A stretch of DNA of 64,000 nucleotides. It comes from OLB11 sp041392835 (GTDB lineage Bacteria > Bacteroidota > Bacteroidia > Chitinophagales > Chitinophagaceae). The notes under the pieces were generated by a model. It was not told the origin of the DNA. It did no database searches and worked only from the letters and a program-made list of their open reading frames with translations. The translations under genes were made by a program, and so were the position numbers. Shown here in pieces: positions 9,843-19,097 of this stretch; positions within the stretch are counted from its first letter, which is position 1, and each line of letters begins with the position of its first letter. The DNA is taken from the NCBI GenBank assembly GCA_041392835.1, contig JAWKLF010000002.1:248001-312000 (forward strand), written 5' to 3'.

Positions 9843-11891
9843 ATGAATACACTACAAAAAATACCCTTATTATTCCTTTGCCTTATACAAATGCAAGCTT
9901 TAGCGCAATTACCTACTTTTAATTGGGCCAAAGGCACTTCTTCCACTTCATTAATAGATGGTGCCAATATCGTTCAAGATAATAGTGGCAATGTCATTTG
10001 TATAGGCTCATTTTCTCAACCGACCGATTTTGATCCTAATGCTGGCGTCGTAACGCTTAGCCCTACCTTAAATGGATACCCAGATGTTTTTGTTTGTAAA
10101 TATAACAGTTTAGGCAATTTACTATGGGCCAAAAAATTTGGTGGTAGCTTTGATGACAATGCTATAGATGCCATCACAGATGCTACTGGTAATATATATA
10201 TAACAGGCAATTTCTTTGGCACTTGCGATTTTGACCCTGACCCTATTTTAACTTATAACCTAACCTCTGCTGGAGGCATGGATGGGTATATCTGTAAATT
10301 AAACACCAATGGCGATTTTCAATGGGTACAAAAAATAGGTGGTAGTAGCGACGACGAAGGACTTAGTCTTGGAGTAGATGCTACTAACATGTTATACGTA
10401 ACTGGCTATTTTAGATCTATTGTAGACTTTGACCCCAGTGCTGCTACTTTTTCTCGCACATCTGCTGGTGTAGAAGATGCCTATATAGCTAAATTTTCAA
10501 GTACAGGCACATTTATTACAGCTTATACTTTTGGAGGCACCGGATACGATGTAGTTACAGATATAACATTTGACAATACTAATAATATTTATTGCACGGG
10601 CTCTTTTAATGCAACAGCAGATTTTGACCCTGCTACTACTACAACTTTCAATCTTACATCCGATGGTTCAAACAACGCGTTTATTCTAAAATTAAATAAT
10701 ATTGGCACTTTAGCTTGGGCTAAAAAAATTACTGCTTTTAATACTTCCAATGGTCTCTGTATAGAAGCGTCACCACTTGGAAATATTTTGGCTGCTGGAA
10801 ATTTTACTGGTACTATAGACATTGACCCAGGAACAGCAACTCAGTATATTTCGACCAATGGAGGAAGCGATACATACTTAATAAATTTTGACCCCAATGG
10901 TAATGTGCTATACAATCAACGTATAGGTGGCACAAGCTCAGATGTTATTAATCAAATTAAATATGATTTACAAGGTAATTATTATATCACAGGAAGTTTT
11001 TCAAATACTGTAGATTACGACCCAGGACCCAATACCAATAATCTTACTTCTTATGGAAGCATTGATGCCTACTTTGCAAAATATGATGCTAATGGAAACT
11101 ATCTATGGGCTATTCACATGGGTGGTACAGGTGTAGATTTTGGTCGAAGAATAGTATTAAATAGTGGTGGATACTATTATACGAGTGGTCGTTTTACTGG
11201 CACTGCCGATTTTGACCCTTCAGCAGCTGCGTCTAATACCTCAACTCAGGTTAGCAACGTATCGGGATCTTATGTAACCAAACACACCGACTTAGCATTG
11301 CTACCTCAAACTACTCAACTACATGTAACCTGTTTTATTCAAGGTTATTATCAAGGCGCAAGTACCTTGTCTAATGTTCTATTAAATCAAGGTGTGGCAT
11401 CTGGCACCAGTTCAAATTGTGATTCTTTGACGGTAGAGCTGAGAAGTACAGTTGCGCCACATGCTACCTTATTTTCTCAAAAAGCAATGTTAGCTTCTAA
11501 TGGAAGTGCAAGTTTTACGTTTCCTGCAGCTACCAATAATCAATCGTATTATATAGTATTAAAACACAGAAATACGATTGAAACTTGGAGTGCAAATCCC
11601 GTATTATTGACGACAAACACTTCTTATAATTTTTCTACTGCGGCTACTAAAGCGTATGGTGACAACCAAATAGATATTTTTAATGAAGGCATTTTTTCGC
11701 TTTACAATGGCGATGTCAATAATGATAATTTCATTGATATTTTTGACTTTTTAGATTGGGATATCGAAAATCAAAATTTCAGTTCTGGATATTATAATGC
11801 AGACATCAATGGAGATGGCTTTGTCGATATTTTTGATTTCCTACTTTGGGACAACAATAATCAATTTTTTATATCAAGCATTACGCCTTAG
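9843..11891 (+). CDS. Secreted SBBP-type beta-propeller protein with C-terminal dockerin-like EF-hand pair
   Basis: A 682-residue exported protein with signal peptide MNTLQKIPLLFLCLIQMQALA. About eight repeats of roughly 50-60 residues follow, each with the pattern GN.YITG.F..T.DFDP and a WAKK.GG segment; this is the SBBP (seven-bladed propeller) repeat type. The C-terminus carries two near-identical calcium-loop motifs, DVNNDNFIDIFDF and DINGDGFVDIFDF, resembling type I dockerin duplicated segments, in place of a recognisable T9SS tail. Function unknown; a surface or extracellular scaffold role is an inference. It converges with fdhD and the two stop codons overlap by 4 bases. Confidence 0.8.
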   Translation: MNTLQKIPLLFLCLIQMQALAQLPTFNWAKGTSSTSLIDGANIVQDNSGNVICIGSFSQPTDFDPNAGVVTLSPTLNGYPDVFVCKYNSLGNLLWAKKFGGSFDDNAIDAITDATGNIYITGNFFGTCDFDPDPILTYNLTSAGGMDGYICKLNTNGDFQWVQKIGGSSDDEGLSLGVDATNMLYVTGYFRSIVDFDPSAATFSRTSAGVEDAYIAKFSSTGTFITAYTFGGTGYDVVTDITFDNTNNIYCTGSFNATADFDPATTTTFNLTSDGSNNAFILKLNNIGTLAWAKKITAFNTSNGLCIEASPLGNILAAGNFTGTIDIDPGTATQYISTNGGSDTYLINFDPNGNVLYNQRIGGTSSDVINQIKYDLQGNYYITGSFSNTVDYDPGPNTNNLTSYGSIDAYFAKYDANGNYLWAIHMGGTGVDFGRRIVLNSGGYYYTSGRFTGTADFDPSAAASNTSTQVSNVSGSYVTKHTDLALLPQTTQLHVTCFIQGYYQGASTLSNVLLNQGVASGTSSNCDSLTVELRSTVAPHATLFSQKAMLASNGSASFTFPAATNNQSYYIVLKHRNTIETWSANPVLLTTNTSYNFSTAATKAYGDNQIDIFNEGIFSLYNGDVNNDNFIDIFDFLDWDIENQNFSSGYYNADINGDGFVDIFDFLLWDNNNQFFISSITP

Positions 11892-12700
11892 TATATTCTT
11901 GCAGTGTGCGTATAAACTGTACATTGATTTTTTCTGCAAAACGCTAGCAAACTAATTCCAGCTTTTTGTGCATATTCTATAGCCATAGAAGATGGTGCAG
12001 AAACAGATGCCAAAATAGGAATTTGAGCTCTATAACATTTACTCACAATTTCATACGACAAACGACCGCTTACTAACAACATCAACGACTGATTTAAGCT
12101 ATGCTGATTAAGCAATAATCCAATTATTTTGTCTACAGCATTATGTCTTCCAATGTCTTCTTCTACGCCCAACAGTTTTAAATTTTTATCAAAAATTGCT
12201 GCTGCATGAGTACCTCCCGTAGCTTCAAATAATACCTGATGTTGCTTCATTTTTTCAAAAGCCAATTCAATGGCTTGCGATTGCACTTTATCGAGTATGT
12301 TTAAGGGCTCCATTGGGGTTTCTGTACTAAACGATTCTTTGCCACACATACCACAACTGCTAACTGATACAAGGTTTCGCTTGGTATGAATACCATCACT
12401 TATTTTATCTTCTTTTATCAAGGCATTGACATGGGTTATATAGCCTTTGTTATTTTTTTCAACAATTTGAATGATTGGATTTTCTTCCCAATTAGTATAT
12501 ACATCTTCACTCAACAATATTCCTCGTACCAGAGCCTCTTCACTACCTGGCGTACGCATAGTCATGGTGTATGGAACATGATTAACTGCTATATTCAATA
12601 CTTCTTCAACAGCAACCTGATCTTGCACATCTTCTGCTATAGCTTGTGGCTTATATTTGAGCGCTGGTGTTTGAATATACGTCATATTAGTTTGATACAA
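11888..12700 (-). CDS. fdhD: Formate dehydrogenase accessory sulfurtransferase FdhD
   Basis: The 270-residue protein has the FdhD core: YTMTMRTPGSEEALVRGILLSE, then the catalytic SSCGMCGKES motif (two cysteines that carry sulfur from IscS), ATGGTHAAAIFD, GVEEDIGRHNAVDKIIG and LLVSGRLSYEIVSKC. FdhD passes sulfur to the molybdenum cofactor before it is inserted into formate dehydrogenase. No formate dehydrogenase or molybdopterin gene is present in the window, so its client lies elsewhere. The start may be the given ATG or the ATG five codons downstream. The stop overlaps that of the convergent propeller gene by 4 bases. Confidence 0.93.
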   Translation of the reverse strand: MYQTNMTYIQTPALKYKPQAIAEDVQDQVAVEEVLNIAVNHVPYTMTMRTPGSEEALVRGILLSEDVYTNWEENPIIQIVEKNNKGYITHVNALIKEDKISDGIHTKRNLVSVSSCGMCGKESFSTETPMEPLNILDKVQSQAIELAFEKMKQHQVLFEATGGTHAAAIFDKNLKLLGVEEDIGRHNAVDKIIGLLLNQHSLNQSLMLLVSGRLSYEIVSKCYRAQIPILASVSAPSSMAIEYAQKAGISLLAFCRKNQCTVYTHTARIY

Positions 12701-12721
12701 CTTCTATGACAAAGATACTAT

Positions 12722-15139
12722 CTATTTTACCAAAGCAAGCTCAATGACTTCTTGCATGGTATCTACAAAATGAAACTTTAATCCTTTGATATACGAAGGA
12801 GTAATACCCAAAACATCTTTTTCATTTTGTGTACACAGAATGATTTCTTTCATACCACTACGTTTGGCAGCCAATATTTTTTCTTTAATACCACCTACTG
12901 GAAGTACTTGTCCTCGTAGTGTGATTTCGCCTGTCATAGCTAAATTATTTTTTACTCGAGTATGTGTAAGTGCACTAAGCATGGCCGTTAGCATGGTAAT
13001 GCCAGCACTTGGCCCATCTTTTGGCACGGCACCTTCTGGAACGTGTATGTGTATATTGGTTGTTTCAAATATGCTTGGGTCTATATTAAATTCTTCTGTG
13101 TGGGCTTGTATAAAACTTAATGCAGTGCTTGCACTTTCTTTCATTACATTTCCCAAATTACCAGTAAGTGTTAATCCCCCTTTTCCCTTACTTAGGCTTG
13201 CCTCAATAAACAACATTTCTCCACCCACATAGGTCCAAGCCAATCCTATAGCCACACCTGGTTGATTTATTTTTTTAAATATTTCGTTAGAATACTTTGG
13301 TTTTCCGAGTACGTTTTCAACCACATCTTCTGTTACTTCAAAGTTTTTTAAGCTATCATCTAATGCTGCCTGCATTGCAATATTTCGCATGATGGAGGCT
13401 AATTGCCTATCTAGTTCTCTCACACCACTCTCGCGTGTATATTCTTGTATGAGTTTATTAAAAGAAGCATTGGGCATTTTGATACTATACTTTTTGAGTC
13501 CGTGTGCATCTTTTTGTTTTGGCAATAAATGTTTTTTGGCAATTTCCACTTTTTCTTCTACAGCGTATCCACTCAAATTAATAATTTCTAATCGGTCACG
13601 AAGGGCAGGCTGAATTTCGTTGATATTATTGGCTGTAGCTATAAATAATACTTTGCTCAAATCGTATTCTAGTTCAAGATAGTTGTCGTAGAATGTATGG
13701 TTTTGTTCTGGGTCTAAAATTTCTAAAAGTGCACTACTTGGATCGCCTCTAAAGTCTCTACCTATTTTATCTATTTCGTCTAATATAAAAACTGGATTGC
13801 TTGATTTTACTTTTCTCAGTGCCAATATTACTCGACCTGGCATAGCACCGATATATGTTTTTCTATGTCCACGCAATTCGCTCTCATCGTGTAAACCGCC
13901 TAAACTAAATCGAACATATTTTCGGCCTATGGCATTAGCTATAGACTTACCCAAACTTGTTTTTCCAATACCAGGAGGGCCTATAAAACAAAGTATAGGC
14001 GATTTCATATCGCCTTTTAATTTTAGCACGGCTAAATACTCCAATATACGATCTTTAATTTTGTCCATGCCATAGTGGTCATCATCAAGTATATGGCGAG
14101 CTTTTTTTATGTCGTATATATCTTGTGTGTATTCGTCCCAAGGTAGGTCTAACAGCAAGTCGGCATGATTATACACTATAGAATAATCGGGCGTAGAAGG
14201 GTGCATACGCTCTAATTTTTCTATATCTTTTTGAAACATTTCTTTGGCTGCTTCGCTCCACTTTTTTGTTTCGGCTCTTTTTTGAAGGTCTTTTATTTCC
14301 CTATCATTGCTATCGCCACCCAATTCATCTTTGATAGCTTTTAATTGCTGATTTAAAAAATACTCTCGCTGCTGCTTATCGAGCTCGCCTTTCGTTTTAT
14401 TATTAATTTTATTTTTTAACTCTACATGCTGTAGTTCTACCTGAAGTAGTCTAAGTAGATGTTCGGTTCTGAGTTTAAAATCATTTTGTTCTAGCAAGAG
14501 TTGCTTTTCTTTATTTTCACAATTCAAATTGCTGGCAATAAAGTGATTTAAAAACGTAATATTTTCAATATTTTTCAATACTATAGAAGCCTCTGGTGCT
14601 ACACTTCCCGATTTTTTCATGATTTGTTCGGCCATATCGCGAACTGAAGATATCATGGCGTTAAACTCTTTATTTACTTTGGGTTCCTCTTCGTGCAAGT
14701 AGTTTACTTGCACTTTGAAAAAAGGATCTTCTTGTATAAACTCTTGAATTTCAAATCGCACACGACCTCTCAAAAAAACTGTCAGACTATCATCTGGCAT
14801 TTTGAGTTGTTTTATAATTTGTGCAGCTGTGCCTATGGTATACATATCCCCTATGCTGGGGTTTTCGTTTTTGGTATCCAACTGCGAAACAACTCCAATG
14901 TATTTACCATTTTTTTCTGCTTCTTGTATAGCCTTTATTGATTTTTCTCTTGAAACCGTTATAGGTATTACTACATTTGGAAACAGCACCATATTTCGTA
15001 GAGGTAGTAAGCATAGCTCTTTTGAAAGTGCATTTATTTCTTCATCACTTAGGTTATCTTCATTGAGCGGAACTATTGGCATGATTTCCATATCATCTTC
15101 TCCATTTCCGAAAATTTGTCTTATTATGTCCATTTTCAT
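12722..15139 (-). CDS. lon: ATP-dependent protease Lon
   Basis: The 805-residue protein is full-length for LonA. The N-terminal substrate-binding domain starts at LPLRNMVLFPNVVIPI. A coiled-coil region is followed by the AAA+ module with Walker A GPPGIGKTS (about residue 386) and Walker B FILDEIDKIG, the SRH-like RDRLEIINLSGY, and the C-terminal Ser/Lys protease domain with the catalytic serine in PKDGPSAGI (about 710) and lysine in GGIKEKILAAKRSG (about 751). It degrades misfolded and regulatory proteins in the cytoplasm. It is divergent from dnaG with a 108-base gap and lies 21 bases upstream of fdhD on the same strand. Confidence 0.97.
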   Translation of the reverse strand: MKMDIIRQIFGNGEDDMEIMPIVPLNEDNLSDEEINALSKELCLLPLRNMVLFPNVVIPITVSREKSIKAIQEAEKNGKYIGVVSQLDTKNENPSIGDMYTIGTAAQIIKQLKMPDDSLTVFLRGRVRFEIQEFIQEDPFFKVQVNYLHEEEPKVNKEFNAMISSVRDMAEQIMKKSGSVAPEASIVLKNIENITFLNHFIASNLNCENKEKQLLLEQNDFKLRTEHLLRLLQVELQHVELKNKINNKTKGELDKQQREYFLNQQLKAIKDELGGDSNDREIKDLQKRAETKKWSEAAKEMFQKDIEKLERMHPSTPDYSIVYNHADLLLDLPWDEYTQDIYDIKKARHILDDDHYGMDKIKDRILEYLAVLKLKGDMKSPILCFIGPPGIGKTSLGKSIANAIGRKYVRFSLGGLHDESELRGHRKTYIGAMPGRVILALRKVKSSNPVFILDEIDKIGRDFRGDPSSALLEILDPEQNHTFYDNYLELEYDLSKVLFIATANNINEIQPALRDRLEIINLSGYAVEEKVEIAKKHLLPKQKDAHGLKKYSIKMPNASFNKLIQEYTRESGVRELDRQLASIMRNIAMQAALDDSLKNFEVTEDVVENVLGKPKYSNEIFKKINQPGVAIGLAWTYVGGEMLFIEASLSKGKGGLTLTGNLGNVMKESASTALSFIQAHTEEFNIDPSIFETTNIHIHVPEGAVPKDGPSAGITMLTAMLSALTHTRVKNNLAMTGEITLRGQVLPVGGIKEKILAAKRSGMKEIILCTQNEKDVLGITPSYIKGLKFHFVDTMQEVIELALVK

Positions 15140-15247
15140 TGTTCTTTTTGTCAGTAAAAAATATTAAAACAGGGCTTTTTATACCAAAGCCTCTATATTA
15201 TCAATAGCTATGCCAATAATAATTGAATTTGCCATTACTTTTACAAG

Positions 15248-17182
15248 GTGATTTCAAAAAACACGATACAAAAAGTCAATGATGCATCGGATATTATCGA
15301 TGTAGTTGGCAGTTTTGTTAAATTGAAAAAACGTGGTGTCAATTATTTGGGCAATTGTCCATTTCACAACGAAAAAACCCCCTCCTTTACTGTATCTCCT
15401 TCCAAAAGTATTTATAAATGTTTTGGGTGTGGAAGAGCAGGCAATGTAATTACATTTTTGCAAGAACATGAAAAACTTAGCTATCCTGAAGCAATTACTT
15501 GGCTTGCCAAGCGCTACCATATAGAAATAGAGGAAACACATGTGACTGACGAGGTCAAAGAGCAAATGCAAGTTGAAGAAAGTCTTCGCATTGTCAATCA
15601 ATTTGCAAGCACCTATTTTCATGAGCAACTTTTAGAAAGCGAAGAAGGCAAACTCATAGGTAAAAGCTATTTTGAAGAACGAGGTTTTAGATTAGAAACC
15701 ATACAAAAGTTTCAATTGGGCTATTGCCCCGAAGATAAAAATCATTTTCCTGCACTGGCACAAACAAAAGGATATCAAGTAGACCTTTTACAAAAAGCGG
15801 GTTTAGTAAGCAATAGAAATCAACATGTACAAGCCTTGTATAGCGGTCGGGTTATATTTCCGATTCATAATCAAAGTGGCAAAGTGCTTGGTTTTGGAGC
15901 GCGTATATTAAAAACGAGCGAAAAAGCACCTAAATATATTAATACGCCCGAAAATGAATTGTATCATAAAAGCAAAACGCTTTATGGAATATATTTTGCT
16001 CGTCAAGCTATCAGCAAACTGGATGAATGCTTTTTGGTAGAGGGTTATACCGATGTGATTTCATTGCATCAAGCTGGAGTAGAAAATGTAGTAGCCAGCA
16101 GTGGCACATCGCTTACGGAAGATCAGCTTAGACTCATCAAAAGATATACTAAGGTTTTAACCATATTGTACGATGGCGATGCTGCTGGCATCAAAGCGGC
16201 ACTAAGAGGATTGGATATGGCTATAGAACAGGGTATGCAAGTACAAGTGGTTTTATTACCACAAGACCACGACCCCGATTCTTTTATCAAAGCCAATGGT
16301 GCCGATGGCTTCACAAACTATGTAGCAGAAAACAAAAAAGATATTATTCTATTTAAATTAGAGGTATCGCTCAAAGATGCTCAAGATGATGCTGTAAAAA
16401 AATCGCAACTCATTAATGAAATTGCCGACACACTCTCTAAAATAAATAGACTCGAAGATTTTACTAAACAACAAGATTATATACGCCGATGCGCTCATTT
16501 GTTGCATATAGACGAAGCTGGTTTGGTATCGCTTGTCAACAAAAAAATACGTGAGCAGGTAGTCAAACAAAATTATCAACTCAAAGACGATGCCACATCT
16601 TTAGAACAACAAGCACAACCCGAAATTATTCATCAACAAGAAGAAGCTAATCAACTCTTGCTTACCGACTTTCTGCAAGAAAAAGGTCTTCTGCGTGTAC
16701 TCTTAGAATATGGCAACAAACCTTTTGATGAACAACTTAGTGTGTCGGAATTTATACGATACAAAATTGGCGATGCCGATTTTGTACACTCTCAATGGCA
16801 AAAATTATACAAAGCATATTATACATATTACGATAAAAGTTTACAATACCCGGATCTTCATTTTTTTACCTATCACGATGAAGAGCCCATAAGAAAAGCA
16901 GCCATAGAGGCCCTATACTATCCTTACGAACTTAGCGAAAACTGGGAAAAAGAATATAATATCATTACACCTTCGAGAGATATGATTTATATAGATGATG
17001 TAAGACATACGGTAAATTATTTTTTGCTTCGCAAAATAAAAGCTACTTATCTACTCTTACTCGAAGAACTTAAAGACATTCAAGACCTACAAGAAGAACT
17101 TGTACTCCAACAAACTATTTTTGAACTAAAGAAAAACGAAAACGATTTATTACAAGCCTACAAAGTTGTTGCTGTTCGTTAA
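15248..17182 (+). CDS. dnaG: DNA primase DnaG
   Basis: The start is GTG at 15248 (ISKNTIQKVNDASDIIDVVG, the conserved DnaG N-terminus). The 644-residue protein has a CHC2 zinc-binding domain (CPFHNEKTPSFTVSPSKSIYKCFGC region, residues about 37-61), the RNA-polymerase-like core, and a TOPRIM fold with the acidic residues in VEGYTDVISL (about 266) and LYDGDAAGIKA (about 309). The less conserved C-terminal region should bind the replicative helicase DnaB. It synthesises RNA primers at the replication fork. It is divergent from lon. Confidence 0.96.
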   Translation: MISKNTIQKVNDASDIIDVVGSFVKLKKRGVNYLGNCPFHNEKTPSFTVSPSKSIYKCFGCGRAGNVITFLQEHEKLSYPEAITWLAKRYHIEIEETHVTDEVKEQMQVEESLRIVNQFASTYFHEQLLESEEGKLIGKSYFEERGFRLETIQKFQLGYCPEDKNHFPALAQTKGYQVDLLQKAGLVSNRNQHVQALYSGRVIFPIHNQSGKVLGFGARILKTSEKAPKYINTPENELYHKSKTLYGIYFARQAISKLDECFLVEGYTDVISLHQAGVENVVASSGTSLTEDQLRLIKRYTKVLTILYDGDAAGIKAALRGLDMAIEQGMQVQVVLLPQDHDPDSFIKANGADGFTNYVAENKKDIILFKLEVSLKDAQDDAVKKSQLINEIADTLSKINRLEDFTKQQDYIRRCAHLLHIDEAGLVSLVNKKIREQVVKQNYQLKDDATSLEQQAQPEIIHQQEEANQLLLTDFLQEKGLLRVLLEYGNKPFDEQLSVSEFIRYKIGDADFVHSQWQKLYKAYYTYYDKSLQYPDLHFFTYHDEEPIRKAAIEALYYPYELSENWEKEYNIITPSRDMIYIDDVRHTVNYFLLRKIKATYLLLLEELKDIQDLQEELVLQQTIFELKKNENDLLQAYKVVAVR

Positions 17183-17307
17183 TAATTAATACCCAAATGC
17201 AATTGAAGCATTTGATTATTTAAAACATTTTAGAAACCAAATTGTTGATATTAGTTACACCCAAATAAAACAGGCTTACCTGCATTAACTTTTAGTAAGG
17301 GTGTATT

Positions 17308-17826
17308 TTATTGCCAAACTGAAGCCACAAACCAGTAACTGAAAATCATAGAATTTTGGCTTCTAATTATTTTTTGTCTACTTCTCTTAATAAGGTTGTT
17401 TTTATCTAACACACTGATATGGCTACTATACTGCGGTCCTAATTGTATCCAAACAGATGGTAAAAGCTTTATATTAAGTAGTATTGGAATCGAAACAGTA
17501 GTAAAGCGAAACAAATTTCCTGCATTCACACTATCTGCAATATTGTTGTAGTACTGATGGTACAATCCATAAAAACTGGAATCCGTAATCATTTTGTTTT
17601 GTGAAAAAATAACTTCGCCATGCAAACCAATCTTGCGCTTGTTGAGATAAATAAAAAAGCCAGCATGGGGGTTAGTTTTATATGCATCTTTCCAGCCTTT
17701 TCCAAGTACTTTGTTAGCATTTAAGCCAGCTTTGACCCCTATGTTTAAATCCAAACCAAATTTTTGTTTGGCATTCAAACCTCTATACGATAAAAGTATT
17801 AGAATAATTAGAATGATTTTTTTCAT
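17308..17826 (-). CDS. Outer-membrane beta-barrel protein (PorT/OmpA-like barrel family), possibly C-terminally shortened
   Basis: I place the start at MKKIILIILILLSYRGLNA, a signal peptide; the open frame extends 14 codons upstream. The motif GVKAGLNANKVLGKGWKDAYKTNPHAGFFIYL, followed by GLHGEVIFSQ, is typical of the Bacteroidota outer-membrane barrel family with the beta-barrel domain OMP_b-brl_2. The 172-residue product stops soon after VASVWQ without the aromatic last strand usual for the family, so the 3' end may be truncated. It marks the last ordinary gene before the accessory island. Confidence 0.7.
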   Translation of the reverse strand: MKKIILIILILLSYRGLNAKQKFGLDLNIGVKAGLNANKVLGKGWKDAYKTNPHAGFFIYLNKRKIGLHGEVIFSQNKMITDSSFYGLYHQYYNNIADSVNAGNLFRFTTVSIPILLNIKLLPSVWIQLGPQYSSHISVLDKNNLIKRSRQKIIRSQNSMIFSYWFVASVWQ

Positions 17827-18069
17827 GATAATATTTGTGTAAAAATAAGACCATATATTATTTATCATAGCTTATTCCAATGTTTACCCCAAAAAAATTA
17901 ATGTACATCGAGAGGAGATAGCATATTACAATGTGAAAGACAGCTAAAGAAAACAATATCTATAGATGACACGCATTTAACCCCACTCGCTCAAGAATAA
18001 ACAGAAACACTAGCGCAGTAAGGGAAAATTCATTATGAGATTACACATATAGTGCGGATGAAAGATAAT

Positions 18070-18260
18070 AATTTTGATGTAATACCAATCTTAAATTGGT
18101 TTCAGACCAATTTTTTTAGAGTGGTTTATGCCGATATTGCTGATGTTCAGTTTTTTGGTTGTTACGATAGTATAATCGGTAAAAAAGAAAAAGCGAATGT
18201 TTTCAAATTATCATTCAAGAATCGAACCGCAGTGTCCCGAAACGGAGACACGGCGGGGGG
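18070..18260 (+). repeat. Dispersed repeat, copy 2, ending in GTGTC..GACAC hairpin
   Basis: About 190 bases nearly identical to the reverse complement of 47703-47893: a left end GTAATACCAATCTTAAATTG, the TAGAGTGGTTTATGCCGAT block, GATAGTATAATCGGTAAAAA, then a run ending in a hairpin (18228-18256) with arms GTGTCCCG and CGGAGACAC. It abuts the scrap of an integrase gene at 18266 and appears to have replaced the integrase 5' part. The 238 bases between the barrel gene and this repeat hold nothing I can identify. Confidence 0.75.
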
Positions 18261-18265
18261 CATAC

Positions 18266-18402
18266 AATTTAAGATATATACCACTATTGGGACATAAAAG
18301 CAGTAAAACAACTGAAACACACTACATGTAAGTACCCGAGAAATGCAAAAAATTAAAAGTCCTTTTGATGATTTTGTAAAAAGCTATTTTAAATATCTTT
18401 GA
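18266..18402 (+). pseudogene. C-terminal remnant of a tyrosine recombinase / integron-type integrase
   Basis: The frame reads LRYIPLLGHKSSKTTE, the box-III region with the conserved LGH motif before the active-site tyrosine, then after a one-base deletion HVSTREMQKIKSPFDDF and ends at TGA near 18402. In known integron and related Bacteroidota integrases the same tail reads IYTHV....(V/I)(R/K)SPxD. The active-site Tyr codon lies at the damaged position. Everything upstream is missing and is replaced by the dispersed repeat ending at 18260, so the gene is dead. It lies at the left edge of the cassette-like array, on the same strand as the attC-like sites. Confidence 0.7.
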
Positions 18403-18523
18403 AAAGAAATTAACAAACTATTATAGCCTCTTTACCATATTTGGTGTTTTTACAGAAGGTAAAGTAGCCTCTATAAGTAAGTTAGGCGTCAGTGTGGGAA
18501 ATCGACACGTAAAATAACTGTTA

Positions 18524-18923
18524 ATGAAAATAGAAGGACTTTGCATTATTAAGGAAACTGAAAATGGTTTGAAATTTTTAGAGCCGAAAACTAAAATTGA
18601 CGGTTATTGACGGATTATTTTAATTCTATTCAGGTAATCGAAGATTATAAATACGAAATAGAAAATTTTAAAAAAATAGAGAAAGCTAATACTACAAAGG
18701 TTTAATGAAAAATGGAATTTTTGCGAATATGAATGTCTTGGTAGCAACGCAGATGACGATTTTTGTTGGATAGACGCCAAAGAATATGTACAAGAATGGT
18801 ATTACAAAAACAGACAGGAAAACTATTTCTACATTATGTTTACGATGAATTTAACCCAACATTTGAAATAAATTTTAATAAATTAAAAAACTTGTTAGAG
18901 ATTTGGAAGCTTCTAAAAAAATA
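18524..18923 (+). pseudogene. Decayed small gene of unknown function in first putative cassette
   Basis: Translation starts MKIEGLCIIKETENGLKFLE at 18524 and hits a stop at about 18607. Further pieces in other frames read like one acidic soluble protein: EYECLGSNADDDFCWIDAKE, then VQEWYYKNRQENYF, and FNKLKNLLEIWKLLKK at the end. At least three frameshifts or stops are needed to join them. The product would have been about 130 residues; I do not recognise the family. It sits between a GTTAGGCGTC box (18481) and the attC-like site at 18942. Confidence 0.45.
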
Positions 18924-18941
18924 ATGTAAATAAAAAACACC

Positions 18942-19078
18942 GAACGCTAACACGGGTTTTGCGTCAGGCGGGCTGATGAATAAACTTGAAGTTTGTAGCT
19001 ATTAAACTTTAGAAATAAATTATAGCTTTGTACTCCGAAAATCCGCCCAGACGCAAAGCCCGAAAACATTAAGTAACC
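18942..19078 (+). repeat. attC-like imperfect palindrome A
   Basis: The left arm GAACGCTAAC followed by ACGGGTTTTGCGTC pairs with a right arm GACGCAAAGCCCG; inner arms GGCGGG and CCGCCC also pair, with a roughly 70-base spacer between. The left box fits the integron R'' consensus (ending AAC); the right R' box (ATTAAGTAAC) is degenerate. A similar box GTTAGGCGTC lies at 18481, the expected left edge of the cassette that this site would close. Confidence 0.45.
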
Positions 19079-19097
19079 TTTAAAGAAGGAGAACGAC

